Shown here one piece after another: positions 53,555-64,000 of a stretch of DNA of 64,000 nt. Source of the stretch: Gracilaria domingensis (Eukaryota > Rhodophyta > Florideophyceae > Gracilariales > Gracilariaceae); NCBI GenBank assembly GCA_022539475.1, contig VCMS01000069.1, forward strand, positions 186,001 through 250,000. The letters run 5' to 3'. Position 1 is the stretch's first letter, and every line of letters starts with the position of its first letter. The notes under the pieces were generated by a model, which was not told the origin of the DNA, did no database searches, and was given only the letters and a program-made list of their open reading frames with translations. Made by a program: the position numbers and the translations under genes.

Positions 53555-55186
53555 ATGCTGTCGTTCGACGAGCAGGACGGTGTGGAACCGCCTCTGCGCC
53601 CCCTGCAATCCAATGAGTTGCCACCCACGTCTTCTGATGACGGCTGTCAACAGCGCGAGCCCCGGTCGCTGGCTGGGTTTGTCACTGCTTTTGGCGTGCC
53701 GTGTCTCATCGCCGTCGCCGCGATAGACCCTGGAAATCTTGAGCTCGATTTGCAGGCTGGTCATGCTTTGAGATACTCGCTAATTTGGGTGATTCTGTTT
53801 TCCAGCGTGCTGGGCTGGATTTTGCAGTCCCTGGTGGCGCATCTCACTATTTGCTCGGGGAAGCCTCTGGCGGCGCTTTTGGCACATGTTTATAGAAAGG
53901 ATCGGTTGCTGTCCACTTCGCTGTTTGTGGTGGCCGAGGTTTCCGTCATTGCGTTTGACGTTGCGGAGGTTGTGGGCACTGCAATCGCGTTGCAGCTTTT
54001 GTTTCACTGGCCCTTATGGGTAGGCATCATCTTGTCAGGTTTAGACACCCTGCTGGTTTTGTTCTTGCAGCAGACTGGATTGACCAGAGTGGAGATTGTC
54101 ATCGAGTTTTCTCTGTTCTTGCTTGCGGCCTGTCTATTCTACGAATTTATCTTATCTCGTCCGGACATCTTCGCCATTATTCGCGGGTCTGTTGTGCCCA
54201 ATTTAGGACCAGACCCGGCGCAGGGTGCTATACTGGGTGTTGGCATTCTTGGAAGCGTCGTCATGGCGCACAATCTTTTTCTGCACAGCTGGCTTGTGTA
54301 TGATCGAAATAAGGAAGATGATATGCTTTCGTGCTATCCCATACAGATCACGGGCATAAGGGGTTATCTTCGTCGAACCTGTCGTTATGCCACCATTGAA
54401 GCCGGTGCCATTTTCGTCGCCACGTATCTCATTAACACCTGCGTCGTGGCCATTACTGCGTCATTGCCTGAGGAGAGTCTGCGCTCTCTTCCTCAACTGG
54501 GTCTTCAGAACGCAGGCGCTCTTCTGGCATCCCTATTGGGAGCTCGGTTTGCGTCCACAGCATGGGCGATTGCCTTGCTATGTAGTGGCCATGCTGCCAC
54601 TGTAACTGGCGCGCTGGCGAGCCAGGCAGTCTGTGAGGGATTTCTCAACATTCAAGGCCGTCAGATTGGTATAATGATTCTTGCTAGTCGAGCGATGGCC
54701 ATCCTGCCGGCTATGTTTGCCGCACTTGTTGCTGGAGGAGAGAGCGCTAACACTCTTGTTGTTCTTTCTCAGGTAATCTTGTCACTCGCACTCCCGTTCG
54801 CTGCTATTCCCATGTTCAAGCTCTTGGTTAGCGTCGACCGGGTTTCTCACTGCAATTTGATTGACAAAAGGTTGTTAACAGGGGGATATGTGGCGTTCGC
54901 ACTTTTGCTCGTTGCAAATGTATATGTTTTCTATGATATGGTGAACGAGATCAACAATGTTTTCGGATGCTTTGTTGCGTTTGGCGTTTGCCTTCTCGGT
55001 CTTTGGTGCATCTACTTGATAGTGAAACTTGTTCTCACTCCTGTTCACTTAACTGAATTGTCAACGCCGGCGGAATGGATGTGGGATACTAACGAAACAA
55101 GGCCTTTGCTAACTAACAATGAGGCAGATAGCAATGTCAAAACCTTGAAGGATGCGCCTCAGCCCCCAATAACAGAGAACTGCTAG
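53555..55186 (+). CDS. NRAMP-family divalent metal transporter
   Basis: The protein has 543 residues from MLSFDEQD. The frame is open to 53474, but that part is a low-complexity Arg/Ala stretch. TM1 carries the metal-binding DPGN (residues 58-61). TM6 carries MAHNLFLHS (237-245), with the metal-binding Met and the Asn that pairs with it; most relatives have MPHN, so Pro is Ala here. About ten to eleven further hydrophobic segments follow, with acidic tails at both ends. The family imports Fe2+ or Mn2+ with protons. The gene faces away from the flavoprotein gene across about 600 bp. Confidence 0.88.
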   Translation: MLSFDEQDGVEPPLRPLQSNELPPTSSDDGCQQREPRSLAGFVTAFGVPCLIAVAAIDPGNLELDLQAGHALRYSLIWVILFSSVLGWILQSLVAHLTICSGKPLAALLAHVYRKDRLLSTSLFVVAEVSVIAFDVAEVVGTAIALQLLFHWPLWVGIILSGLDTLLVLFLQQTGLTRVEIVIEFSLFLLAACLFYEFILSRPDIFAIIRGSVVPNLGPDPAQGAILGVGILGSVVMAHNLFLHSWLVYDRNKEDDMLSCYPIQITGIRGYLRRTCRYATIEAGAIFVATYLINTCVVAITASLPEESLRSLPQLGLQNAGALLASLLGARFASTAWAIALLCSGHAATVTGALASQAVCEGFLNIQGRQIGIMILASRAMAILPAMFAALVAGGESANTLVVLSQVILSLALPFAAIPMFKLLVSVDRVSHCNLIDKRLLTGGYVAFALLLVANVYVFYDMVNEINNVFGCFVAFGVCLLGLWCIYLIVKLVLTPVHLTELSTPAEWMWDTNETRPLLTNNEADSNVKTLKDAPQPPITENC

Positions 55187-55531
55187 GCTAGCTAAGAGTA
55201 TTATTTTGAACAGTGTTTAGTCTGTTTTCATTGACATGTTGTTACATCTTCCTTCTTGTTCCCCAGATGCTGTCTCGAGAACTTTGGGAAATGTCCTATG
55301 TGATCACTTTGCCTGCCCCGTCTTTCAGAACATACTGTGATTAGGCCCAAATGTGATGCATCAGTGACTATGTCCCAAGCAGGCAATCTAGATCAGCTAT
55401 TTGTATCCTGTATACGTACATACTTTTCAAACTGCGACGGATCTTCCTCCTATCATCAACTGATGCGTCGACGTCATCGCGATGCGCTGAGACTTGACCG
55501 GATCTGAGGATAGTTAGCGTTACATGGTGAT
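55187..55531. other. intergenic stretch between convergent genes
   Basis: This holds the 3' flanks of the NRAMP gene and of the minus-strand gene beyond. No feature is recognised. Confidence 0.6.
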
Positions 55532-57958
55532 TCATTTGTTGGGCTTCTTTTTGTTGACCACTCGCTTCATTACCATTGAATGAATTCTGAACGCAAGCTC
55601 TGCCTCTGAACCGTCATTATTCTTTGCATCAACGCCGATATACAACAGCACCAATCCAACAATGTCAAGCTCAATGAGAGACAGAGCTTCGGGGATCCCT
55701 AAGCGCATTGGTCTTCCAAAGAACACCGAGACATCTACCTTGGCATCGGCGTCCATATCCACAACCTTCCGAACTCGTTTTGGTGTTACCTGACAATCAC
55801 ATATGACGTTCGCGCCGGGATACTGTTCTTGGTATGCCTTAGTTGCAAGTGCTTGAACTTCTTCAAATACGTGCTTTTGAAACGATAGTCGCACTTTGTT
55901 GACACCGTACTCATCTCCAACCCAGTCACGAGGCTGATGTTGTAGAATTACATTGTTCACCGGTACATATGGGAGAGAGGTACCATCAGGGTACTCCGGA
56001 CTGATATAACAAAAGTCTTTGCGGCAGGCTGGCATCCGAAGCGGTTCAAGAACTCTAAGATTGGCATTCAATGACGCCGTACCAAACCGAGAAGCAACTG
56101 CTGCGAGCGGCTTCACCGCCAGAGCACCGTTGCTCACGTCGATGTAATCACTTCCCTCGCGTGCTTTCCAACGCAAAACCTCTGCCGTTTGGCGACGCAA
56201 GGTAACAAACTCAATATCATGCACTTCGGCCTCGCCTTCATCCCCCGAGTTTGAGGAAGAGCGGCGTTTTTTGCGGATGACACGGAAGACAGAGGAACAT
56301 GATTCATAGTTCTGACTACCAGCCTCGTATACTTTCTTAGCAATTTCGTGAGGAGAATCATCTGGTTTCTGTACAACATCAGCTGCGAAAGGAAGGCTGA
56401 ATAGCGTTCTCAATCGATTTTGAGATGAGGAAGCAACCGGTGCTGCTGGAGAGTGGTACGGATTCGGATCGGTTACCTGAGGGGAGGGCCCTTCTTCACT
56501 TTGCAAGACTTCTCCTTCCTGATGCGAAGTCAGCCCATCCCCATGTTGTTCTTCAAGGCCCGAGGTGTCACCACTGTGATCTAGATACTCTAAGTCATCA
56601 GAAACACCTTTTGAAGAAGGCGGCAGGTGAAGGACTTCACCGGTAGTGTCTTGCGTAGGATCATGTAGTTCTTCCGTATGGCCACTTTCTTCGCAGTGTT
56701 CTGGCTTGTCAGCGATATGTTCTTCCTCGCTCCCTTCTGTGTCGGCGGCGATTTGCATAGGTACGGCGGCAGGGTCAAGCAGAGATGCTAATGGGGCTTC
56801 TTCGGCATCGGAATGTTCTTGGAGCGCGTCTGACTGCTGGGCGAGTAGAACGCTTGGAAGTTGAGAAACGTCTAAAGCGTTGTCGTCAAATTTCGGTTCT
56901 TCATTATGAGTGATTTCTGCCGCATGACGGGTTGTATCGGCCGCCGTAATGGATCTGGTAGCTTCGACATCGTCCACGTGACGTGGCTGGCTTTCGTCCT
57001 CATAGGAGTGAATCTCTTGTTGAGTAGGCTGCGCTTCGTCATGGCTGCGGTCTTCGTGAAGCTCGGGATGGGTCTGGGCAATTTGCGGCTCGTGTTCTCC
57101 CACCGGAGAACGATCTCCTGTATGAGAATGTTCAGCAGCATATTCTCCATCAGACGATCGCACTTCTTCTTGCACTGCAAGCTGCTCGTGTTCAAAGTGT
57201 GCAGAACGGGCTACTTCCGGCTCCTCAGATGGATGAGCGGATATATCAGGCTCATGAAGCTCGTGTGTGCTTCCCTCACTGTCTCCTAGATCTCGCTCAG
57301 CTTGCTGCGGCTCGGCCGACTGCTCGTCCGAATCGGGTTGCTCCTGAACTTGTTGAGGCGCAAGAACAATTGCCTCACGTGTTTCAACGTCTGGTTGCAC
57401 TGCACTGGAAGCCGCGAGCTCTGGCTCACTGTCATCACCAGTTTGTTGCTGTGCCTGCTCTACAGGCGGTTCTGCACTTTGCTCTACAGGCTGTCCGGCT
57501 GTTTGCGGCGCGGTTTCCTCTTGGGGAACGGGAATATCGGAAGTAACGGCTTCTTCATCGACTGAGGACGGAGGCGAGTGGTGTTGTGCATCGGTAGTGG
57601 AAGGAAGACGTTGGGATTCGGCATGGATATCAGCCAAGGCGGTGCGAACCGGAGATGAGCGCTGTGCATCCACTGATGGAGACGTTTGCTCAGGAAGTGG
57701 CAGGTACTGACGTTGAATATCGTCTATTATGGCAGCGACATAGTCCCTCACCTCACCATCATAACGATCGCGAGCGGCGACATCGCGTCGGAGGAGCTCC
57801 AGACCGGCATGCAAGGCGGCTATCTGTGCATTGGCGTCGTTGAGCGCGCTCTGGAGGCGAGCGTTTTCCTCCACGAGCGCATCGGTAAGCTTATGCAGGT
57901 TGCGAAGCACGCCCTTGGTGGAGCGCTGCGCGCTGACGGACATGAATGAACGCAGCAA
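55532..57958 (-). CDS. large acidic protein with N-terminal coiled coil, unknown function
   Basis: The protein has 808 residues. Residues about 15-60 form a coiled coil (LHKLTDALVEENARLQSALN and on). Residues 80-500 are very acidic, rich in Glu, Gln, His and Ser with many SEE, EEP and HSG phrases, and are probably disordered. From about 500 a folded-looking domain starts (RTLFSLPFAADVV) and runs to the end, with a basic RKKRRSS stretch (about 555) that could be a nuclear signal. The tail is KKKPNK. I do not recognise a family. The layout suggests a nuclear scaffold or chromosome protein, which is inference only. Confidence 0.7.
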   Translation of the reverse strand: MLRSFMSVSAQRSTKGVLRNLHKLTDALVEENARLQSALNDANAQIAALHAGLELLRRDVAARDRYDGEVRDYVAAIIDDIQRQYLPLPEQTSPSVDAQRSSPVRTALADIHAESQRLPSTTDAQHHSPPSSVDEEAVTSDIPVPQEETAPQTAGQPVEQSAEPPVEQAQQQTGDDSEPELAASSAVQPDVETREAIVLAPQQVQEQPDSDEQSAEPQQAERDLGDSEGSTHELHEPDISAHPSEEPEVARSAHFEHEQLAVQEEVRSSDGEYAAEHSHTGDRSPVGEHEPQIAQTHPELHEDRSHDEAQPTQQEIHSYEDESQPRHVDDVEATRSITAADTTRHAAEITHNEEPKFDDNALDVSQLPSVLLAQQSDALQEHSDAEEAPLASLLDPAAVPMQIAADTEGSEEEHIADKPEHCEESGHTEELHDPTQDTTGEVLHLPPSSKGVSDDLEYLDHSGDTSGLEEQHGDGLTSHQEGEVLQSEEGPSPQVTDPNPYHSPAAPVASSSQNRLRTLFSLPFAADVVQKPDDSPHEIAKKVYEAGSQNYESCSSVFRVIRKKRRSSSNSGDEGEAEVHDIEFVTLRRQTAEVLRWKAREGSDYIDVSNGALAVKPLAAVASRFGTASLNANLRVLEPLRMPACRKDFCYISPEYPDGTSLPYVPVNNVILQHQPRDWVGDEYGVNKVRLSFQKHVFEEVQALATKAYQEQYPGANVICDCQVTPKRVRKVVDMDADAKVDVSVFFGRPMRLGIPEALSLIELDIVGLVLLYIGVDAKNNDGSEAELAFRIHSMVMKRVVNKKKPNK

Positions 57959-60241
57959 GGCAGATGACGAGTGTCGGGTGTAGAGCGGTCAGCACCAACG
58001 CAACGGCGCGACTTGCACGCTTATCTGGCAGTAGCGGAGGCTTGACGGGTGGAATTGAAAGCGGGGCGCCGAAGGGCTGCGCACAACGGTCGCGGTTTAA
58101 TACAGCGCGCAGGCACGAGGGCTGCGGCGGTGACCACGGATGACCAGACGAGGGTCAGGCGTTGCGGATGATATGGAGCTGCGGATCTGAGCACGGCGCA
58201 TGTCAGTGCCACTGGCATACGCCGCTGTTTTGGCGCGTAATTGGGCGCTCATCCGCTGGCACCACGTGTGTCAGCATACGTGTACAAGCCCTGCTCTCCG
58301 CGGCTTACCGGTTGATGATGCTGGCATTCCCATCCGCGTCTCCCCCCCGCTTCCACCCCTCTGTTGTGACCAGCTGCTTTGGCTTTGCGCGCCCGCCATC
58401 TGCCATGTGACGGGAATCAGGTGCGCACTATCTGCATGCGAGACCGCCTTTACGCGCCGCAGCCATTATACTGCTGACCGCTCTACTCCGTAGCATCCTT
58501 ACTTTATTGCCATGCTAAACGTCTTGATCGCTGAATGTGTACAGCAGCAGCGTTTAATTATGCACTTTAAAGGTACCTAACCTTCGTTAACGCAACGTGA
58601 GAACCACAACAACTTTGGCCCACACCGCCGTCTGGACGTCGACACTCGTGAGATTCGCCCAAAGTTGTAAGACAACACAAACCTAGGCCCTCCTGCATAC
58701 TCATCGCGAGACATGGCGTCTGTTCTCATTCGTTGTTCATACAACTCGGAACCACAGCTGCGGAGTTGTCATGACGTTGTTACCTGCAACTTCTTCGCAT
58801 GACTTGCAATCGTTTGACAACGTGAGCGTTTCGCAACTGAGTTTCGCCCAAAGACGCTTTCGCCTTCTTCAAGACGCAGCGAGTGACGCAGAGCAATCAC
58901 ACAATCTGAGTATTGGAAACACGGATGATGATGTACACTTGTTCCGTTATGAATAGGTCCCCTTTTGTTGCTCGGTCGTCTTCTGACCGTTCTGCGATTC
59001 GGGCTTAGGATTCGTCGCAAAGCGCCCGTCACAAGCAACCTGTGTGCGGCAATAGTGCGATATACAAGTGCTTTTCCATCGAACACGGCGTTTAGAAATG
59101 CAAGGCCGCTACATTTAGCGTGTCTCCCTAGACGTCGAATGGTTTCATTCTGTGTGGGTCTTAGTCGACTGTGTGGGTCGTAGTCGACTGTGTGGGTCGT
59201 GGTCGACTGTACGCGGCAGCTGAGAATCTGTAACATGGAAGTTGATAACTTGTAGCTGTCCCGTTGCCATCAACAGTATGGTGACGGCAGTTACAGCCAG
59301 ATGCGAGGTAGATAACCCTTACTCATTCCGCTGCGATAGATTTATTGTCTCTCGTAAAGCAAACAGTTTCTTCAGCAAGACAAGTGTTCTGCTTTATGTT
59401 ACTGGGACATGTCTACGACACGCGTTAATCAGGCCCGGAGGCACTGGGTACATATTTGTTGACGGAAGCAACGCGTGTAGAAATCGAGATAGCTTCGATG
59501 ATCACATCTCCAAGGAGTGAAGGAAATGGATCTGGACGTTTGTGGGTCATGTCGGGAGCTCTTAGTAGCGAAGATCGAAGAATCGAGGCCGCTGTGGTAG
59601 CTCCCTTACTATCTGGGCGACAGGGAACGAGAGAAGGCCGTGAGCCAGAATTATGGATCTGGTGTGCGGACAGTCCCTAGCAATAAAGAGTCGCCAACTT
59701 TGCAGGCGAAGATCGCGGCAAATACTCGCACGTAAGATTGACGGGGCCACTCGAAACCGGCGCAGAAAGGGCGGGCGTGGAGTGCGGCGACAACCTTTCG
59801 GCGAGTATCTACGCGCTTCGCCGGAAGCATCATTCATTTCGAACGGGAAGTACGAAGGTAGTGTATAAGGGTGAGAAGCTTACCGGCTTGCGCAGGAGAG
59901 CGAAGCGGCGGCACGAACGCCGGTATTTAAACTTCGCGGTGCCGAAACGACGGCGGATCGACGGCGACAGCGGATGGCACGTGGACACGCGCTCTCGCGA
60001 ATTTAAAATGAAAAAGCAGCAAGGCGTTGACAGCGCGTGGCGGCGTGAGCAAATGGTCGCGAAGGAGCGCGCAAGAAGCCAGTGGCGCTGCAAATTTGGC
60101 AAATTCATGCAAATGCGGGGCCACCGGCGCCACGTGTGGCGGCGAATCCGCGCGCGCAGCGCGTGCATTTAAAGGCGCCCGTGCGCGCGATGGCACCGTA
60201 GTCTCGAACTGACTTGTGGCCCCATCTTGAGCTTTTGCACA
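57959..60241. promoter_or_regulatory. shared upstream region of the acidic protein and BTAF1 genes
   Basis: This 2.3-kb stretch separates two divergent genes. TTTAAA at 60168-60173 lies 69 bp before the BTAF1 ATG and in the same ATTTAAAGGC context as the promoters at 20519 and 22094. The rest has no supported gene; frames such as 59738-60172 are Arg-rich and look non-coding. Confidence 0.5.
59151..59207 (+). repeat. 19-bp tandem repeat, three units
   Basis: The units TGTGTGGGTCKTRGTCGAC start at 59151, 59170 and 59189 and differ by single bases. They contain GTCGAC palindromes. Confidence 0.9.
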
Positions 60242-63200
60242 ATGGGAGGCAACAGTCTCAAAGGGGGCTCTACACGCCTAGATGGGCTGCTCGCTTTGCT
60301 TGAGTCCGGCTCTAGCCATGGCGTGCGCAAGATGGCCGCCGTGCAGGTCGGCGAATTGGTTGCCGCTCATCCGTCTGAGACACGCCCCGTGCTGCGCAAG
60401 GTCCGTCGCCTGCTGCGTTCCATGACGTGGGAAACAAGGGTCGCTGCCGGCGATGCCATCGCCAGGATTGCTGAGTCCTCTCCTCAGTTTCAGCCTCGCC
60501 CCTCCGCACCTCAGCCTGTCAAGCTCGAGCCCGCTGATGCCGACTCCGCCAAGGTCGAGCCCAATGTCGTGCCCATGTCGGTGGTGAACGCCAATCATGA
60601 TAGTTCGTCTGCTCCCACCCCTGCTTCCAACCCTCCGTCCAAACCGTCATCCATTCTGCACTGTGGTTTGCGTTTCGAAGGGCTGAATATTGACAGACTT
60701 ATGAACCACGGTGAGATGCTCTTCGGTTCCACTGGCGATGAATACGTTCCCGACGACGCTGATATCGCTCAGCAGCGCGCCCGGCTCAAATCCGATTTGG
60801 GCCTGGGCGGCCCGCTCTCGTCTGATGTCGACGCCTTGGGTGTGAATGACAGTGATCTTGTGACTCAGAATTCAACCGTCTCGTTGCCAATCTCTAACGG
60901 CGACCATCCAAGTAAAACAACCGCTGCCGCAGATGTAATTGATCAGATGTCATCCGGAAACATAAGCGCGAGAGAACGAAACAGATTGAAACGTCTCAAA
61001 AGGCGAAAAAGTCGAGATCGACCCGATTCCAGATCGTGGCGTCAGCCAAAGCGTCCTAGAACATCTGATGACCTACAACCTAATGTAGAACCGGGCGCTG
61101 CTGAAACATTTTCTCTGGCTGCTCTCGGCCAAGAAGGCGATGAAGAAGATGAAGCTTACGAGAGAGAATTTGGAGTCAATTACTGGGATTTCCAGGCTAC
61201 TTGCGAAGTACTCAAATCCAGTTTGCTCGAACCTTCGTGGGAACTTCGTCATGGTGCGGCAATCGGCTTGCGCGAAGTTTTGAAAACTCACGCCTCCAGT
61301 GCAGGTCGTGTTTCGCCTGGTGAGCAGGGTGATGAGGAAAACGCTCGATGGCTTGAGGACCTATGTTGTCGTTTCCTTTGTGTGCTTGCCATGGATCGCT
61401 TTGGTGACTTTGTAGGCGACGCTGTCGTCGCTCCAGTACGAGAAACGGCGGCGATGGGAATTGGCGCTGCCTCACGTGCGATGTCAGAGAGTGCGACGAG
61501 AACGCTCATAGAGAGAGTGTTTTACCTTTTGAAGACAGACGGAAGCTCTGAATGGGAAGTAAGGCACGCGTCGTTGCTTGGTGCTCGCTACGTCTTGGCT
61601 GTAAAGGATAGAATGGCGGATGAGTTGCTTCGCTTTTCACTGCAGAGCATTACGGACGGTTTGCGAGATGCAGATGACGATGTACGTGCTGTTGCCGCGG
61701 AAGCCTTGCTGCCGGTTGCTTCAAAAATTGTGAACTTCTTACCTGAAAGAGTACCCCATCTCGTCACTATTTTGTGGGAAGCGTTACTCGACCTTGACGA
61801 CATCAGCGCCTCCACAAGTAGCGTTTTCCGATTGTTATCCAAGCTGGAAAGTCTTCCGGTGCCAGATGGCTATACTTTCCTTTGGCTGCAGCCCCATCAG
61901 CTTTTGGATATGTACGATTCGGACAATGAAGCAATGCATGATATCACCCATGCTGCGCCAGACAAGGCATCGGAACATGAGATTTCCAAGACCATGACAG
62001 AACTAGTCCCACGTCTTTGGCCTTTTTTGCGTCATAGTTCTAGAAACGTGAGGAGAGCTGCAATGAGCTTGCTACAGACTCTTACGGAAGGTTTCGGTGA
62101 CGATGAACTTCTTCAATGGATCCAGCCCTTGTGCGGTGATTTATTCATGCGACTGTTTCGAAATGTCTTGCTGGAGACTGAAGATGACATTTTGGCGAGT
62201 TCCATGAACATATGGGATCGCATGCTAGCGACGTTTGCGAGGAATCCTTCATCTTTTGACGTCCTGGTGCAGAATCTTGCGCCAATGCTAGATCCTTGGA
62301 TTCATGCGGGGTCACAGGAGTCAAGAACGGAAGCAGCATCAGGCCTGGATGATCACAAGACAAAGGTCAAGAGCAGTGCGATTGCGAGAAGAAGAAAAGC
62401 TGCGGCTGCACGAAGAGCTGCAAAGATGAAAGCTGCGAAGGCCAACAGAAGTATAATCCCACAAACAATTCATGACGGGGATTCAGCTCCAGCTGCGGAA
62501 GGGCCTTACGACTTTTCAGTAATGCACACGAACGTTGCTCATGCGCTTGGGTCTCTTGCCGTTCGTTGGCCGACGAACGACAGCACCCTCAGTTCTCTTC
62601 TTCTGAAGTACTCGCAAAGTAATTGCGCTAGAGCCCGACAACTAGCTTTCCAGGTGTGTGAAAAATGGGCGCTCAGATCAAGAACCCCGAGCTTTTGTAT
62701 ACCAGATCCTATCTTCAGGACACTTCAAGGAGTTCTGCTATCTGACTCGGGGTTTTTGTATACCGAGATGGGTTTGTCTGCAGCCCCCCTCTTCAACGAT
62801 ACAAAAGCATTCCTCGAAGCTGTTCCCAAGAACTTGGGGTCCTTTGGGAGTCACATTGCGAGAGTCAAGCGCAACTGTCAAGAGGGTAAGCGTTTTGTTG
62901 CACAGTCGAATATTGCTCAGGCCGCCAACGTTGCAAGGGATGTCTTGAAAGATATGAGCCATATCAACTCAGATGAAGTGTGGAAATCTATTTTCAAAGA
63001 CTTGCAAAGGTCAGGAATGCAGAAGCGCAGATTGGAATCAATATCGGCGTTGAGAGAGCGATTACGTCAGTCGATAACATATCTCGCCAATCGCGAATCT
63101 GACCTCATAGTTTCTACTTCTGCCTATGCAGTGGCTGCCATCGTAGTGAACACCGGTGTAGCGCTTCCTCCGAAGGTTGGGCCGTACATCAAGGCATTGA

Positions 63201-64000
63201 TGGCTGCCTTGCGTCAGAACTCTAATCGACATGTCCAGGCACATGCGGCGGAGGCTATTGCACGGCTGGCTTTCCGTATGACTTCCTGTGACTTGAAGAA
63301 GCCGGTTGTGATCATGATTAAGAATTTGGTGAAGTACCTGAACACTGAACATGAGACGAGCGAAGAGGAGGTCGTGGCATCTATGAAGTCCTCAGAAAAA
63401 TGTAGATTGCTGCAGAGCGCACTTCCTCATCGTGGTGCGTTGTTTGCTTTTCGTGCACTCTGTGCTGAGTTTGATGGAACCATGTTCTCCTCTCTACCAT
63501 CACTTTGGAGTCGAATTCATGATCCATTGTGTGCGCCACCTAGTGCAAGTGACAGTGTGAGGGAGGCAATGCAGATCTTGCGCGCGCTTGTCATGAATAT
63601 AAGCGCACAGCTTCATTCAACTATCATCAAACTAGTTACTCCGATCATCAGAATCTGTGCAGCACCGAGTGAAGTGTTCAAAGATGTTGGTCCACGTTGC
63701 CTTGCTGACGTTGTCACTTCGATTCCAGGCCAAGGAATGCAGAGGGTTATAACAGACTTAGTGCCTTTGCTAGCTGGTTCTCAAATGGATAAGGATGCTG
63801 ACCGTCTTGCTCGTCGTGGAGCTGCAAGTGCCCTTCGTGCTGTAGTGAATGCTCTAGGTACGAAAGTAATTCCATACGCTGCGTTTCTTATCGTGCCCAT
63901 GATGACTAGAATGGTCGACGAAGACGAAGATGTACGTGAGTCAGCGGCATGGGTTTTCGGGACCCTGGTTCGGTTGATGCCTTTGGAAGGCGGTGCGCCA
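60242..64000 (+). CDS. BTAF1: BTAF1/Mot1 TATA-binding-protein-removing ATPase, N-terminal 1253 codons
   Basis: One uninterrupted frame runs from ATG 60242 to the window end. It opens with STRLDGLLALLESGSSHGVR and continues KMAAVQVGELVAAHP, as in BTAF1/Mot1, where these are the first HEAT repeats that grip TBP. An acidic, basic-patched loop follows (RNRLKRLKRRKSRDR and on, about residues 245-265). Further HEAT repeats include SSLLEPSWELRHGAAIGLRE and VRRAAMSLLQTL. The Swi2/Snf2 ATPase domain lies beyond the window. The protein uses ATP to strip TBP from DNA in the nucleus. No intron is seen in 3.7 kb. Confidence 0.92.
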   Translation, partial: MGGNSLKGGSTRLDGLLALLESGSSHGVRKMAAVQVGELVAAHPSETRPVLRKVRRLLRSMTWETRVAAGDAIARIAESSPQFQPRPSAPQPVKLEPADADSAKVEPNVVPMSVVNANHDSSSAPTPASNPPSKPSSILHCGLRFEGLNIDRLMNHGEMLFGSTGDEYVPDDADIAQQRARLKSDLGLGGPLSSDVDALGVNDSDLVTQNSTVSLPISNGDHPSKTTAAADVIDQMSSGNISARERNRLKRLKRRKSRDRPDSRSWRQPKRPRTSDDLQPNVEPGAAETFSLAALGQEGDEEDEAYEREFGVNYWDFQATCEVLKSSLLEPSWELRHGAAIGLREVLKTHASSAGRVSPGEQGDEENARWLEDLCCRFLCVLAMDRFGDFVGDAVVAPVRETAAMGIGAASRAMSESATRTLIERVFYLLKTDGSSEWEVRHASLLGARYVLAVKDRMADELLRFSLQSITDGLRDADDDVRAVAAEALLPVASKIVNFLPERVPHLVTILWEALLDLDDISASTSSVFRLLSKLESLPVPDGYTFLWLQPHQLLDMYDSDNEAMHDITHAAPDKASEHEISKTMTELVPRLWPFLRHSSRNVRRAAMSLLQTLTEGFGDDELLQWIQPLCGDLFMRLFRNVLLETEDDILASSMNIWDRMLATFARNPSSFDVLVQNLAPMLDPWIHAGSQESRTEAASGLDDHKTKVKSSAIARRRKAAAARRAAKMKAAKANRSIIPQTIHDGDSAPAAEGPYDFSVMHTNVAHALGSLAVRWPTNDSTLSSLLLKYSQSNCARARQLAFQVCEKWALRSRTPSFCIPDPIFRTLQGVLLSDSGFLYTEMGLSAAPLFNDTKAFLEAVPKNLGSFGSHIARVKRNCQEGKRFVAQSNIAQAANVARDVLKDMSHINSDEVWKSIFKDLQRSGMQKRRLESISALRERLRQSITYLANRESDLIVSTSAYAVAAIVVNTGVALPPKVGPYIKALMAALRQNSNRHVQAHAAEAIARLAFRMTSCDLKKPVVIMIKNLVKYLNTEHETSEEEVVASMKSSEKCRLLQSALPHRGALFAFRALCAEFDGTMFSSLPSLWSRIHDPLCAPPSASDSVREAMQILRALVMNISAQLHSTIIKLVTPIIRICAAPSEVFKDVGPRCLADVVTSIPGQGMQRVITDLVPLLAGSQMDKDADRLARRGAASALRAVVNALGTKVIPYAAFLIVPMMTRMVDEDEDVRESAAWVFGTLVRLMPLEGGAP

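Noticed and set aside
59738-60172. Arg-rich frames on both strands before BTAF1
   Set aside because: They are low-complexity, overlap each other and sit in the promoter region.

Overview
The window is nuclear DNA from a eukaryote with intron-poor genes. The gene set is BTAF1/Mot1, SMC6, the U3 snoRNP protein RRP9, an NRAMP transporter, a fragment of the plastid insertase ALB3 and a Plavaka-like DNA transposon. Together with the many lineage-specific open frames and a draft-assembly gap, this suggests an alga, and my best guess is a florideophyte red alga of the Chondrus type. That identification is inference, because no rRNA or organelle marker is present.

The left half (1-32000) is a large direct duplication, with copy 1 at 1-9454 and copy 2 at 23099-31649. 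Each copy carries, in the same order, a ParB-like/2-oxoglutarate dioxygenase gene (+), a catalytically dead HAD-phosphatase paralogue (+), an active-looking HAD phosphatase (-), a ketopantoate-reductase-like gene (-), ribulose-phosphate 3-epimerase (+) and a coiled-coil gene (+). The copies differ by a few percent by eye and have decayed in different places. Between them lie a Plavaka-like transposon with a 443-base assembly gap (about 9476-14295), a disrupted unidentified minus-strand region (14856-17347) and a broken minus-strand gene joining a permuted amino-DNA-methyltransferase to a SET domain (17376-20489). This gene is head-to-head with the ParB/dioxygenase gene of copy 2. The two share about 100 bp of promoter sequence in inverted repeat, and between the repeats sits a 1.1-kb array of long GC-rich hairpins. 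A DNA-methylase/histone-methylase-like gene beside a ParB/dioxygenase gene looks like a modification cassette and is the most interesting thing here.

The middle (32500-41640) is a graveyard of housekeeping genes: an ALB3 fragment, a RING gene with an in-frame stop, RRP9 with a stop, a frameshift and a clean pogo-like transposon insertion, and a 5'-truncated SMC6. One hydrophobic 383-residue frame lies among them.

The right part (42800-64000) is ordinary gene space on alternating strands: a secreted/four-pass membrane protein, a small secreted protein, an HNMT-like methyltransferase, a GNAT acetyltransferase, a glycine-oxidase-like flavoprotein with one frame change, an NRAMP transporter, an unidentified 808-residue acidic protein and the 5' two-thirds of BTAF1 running off the window.
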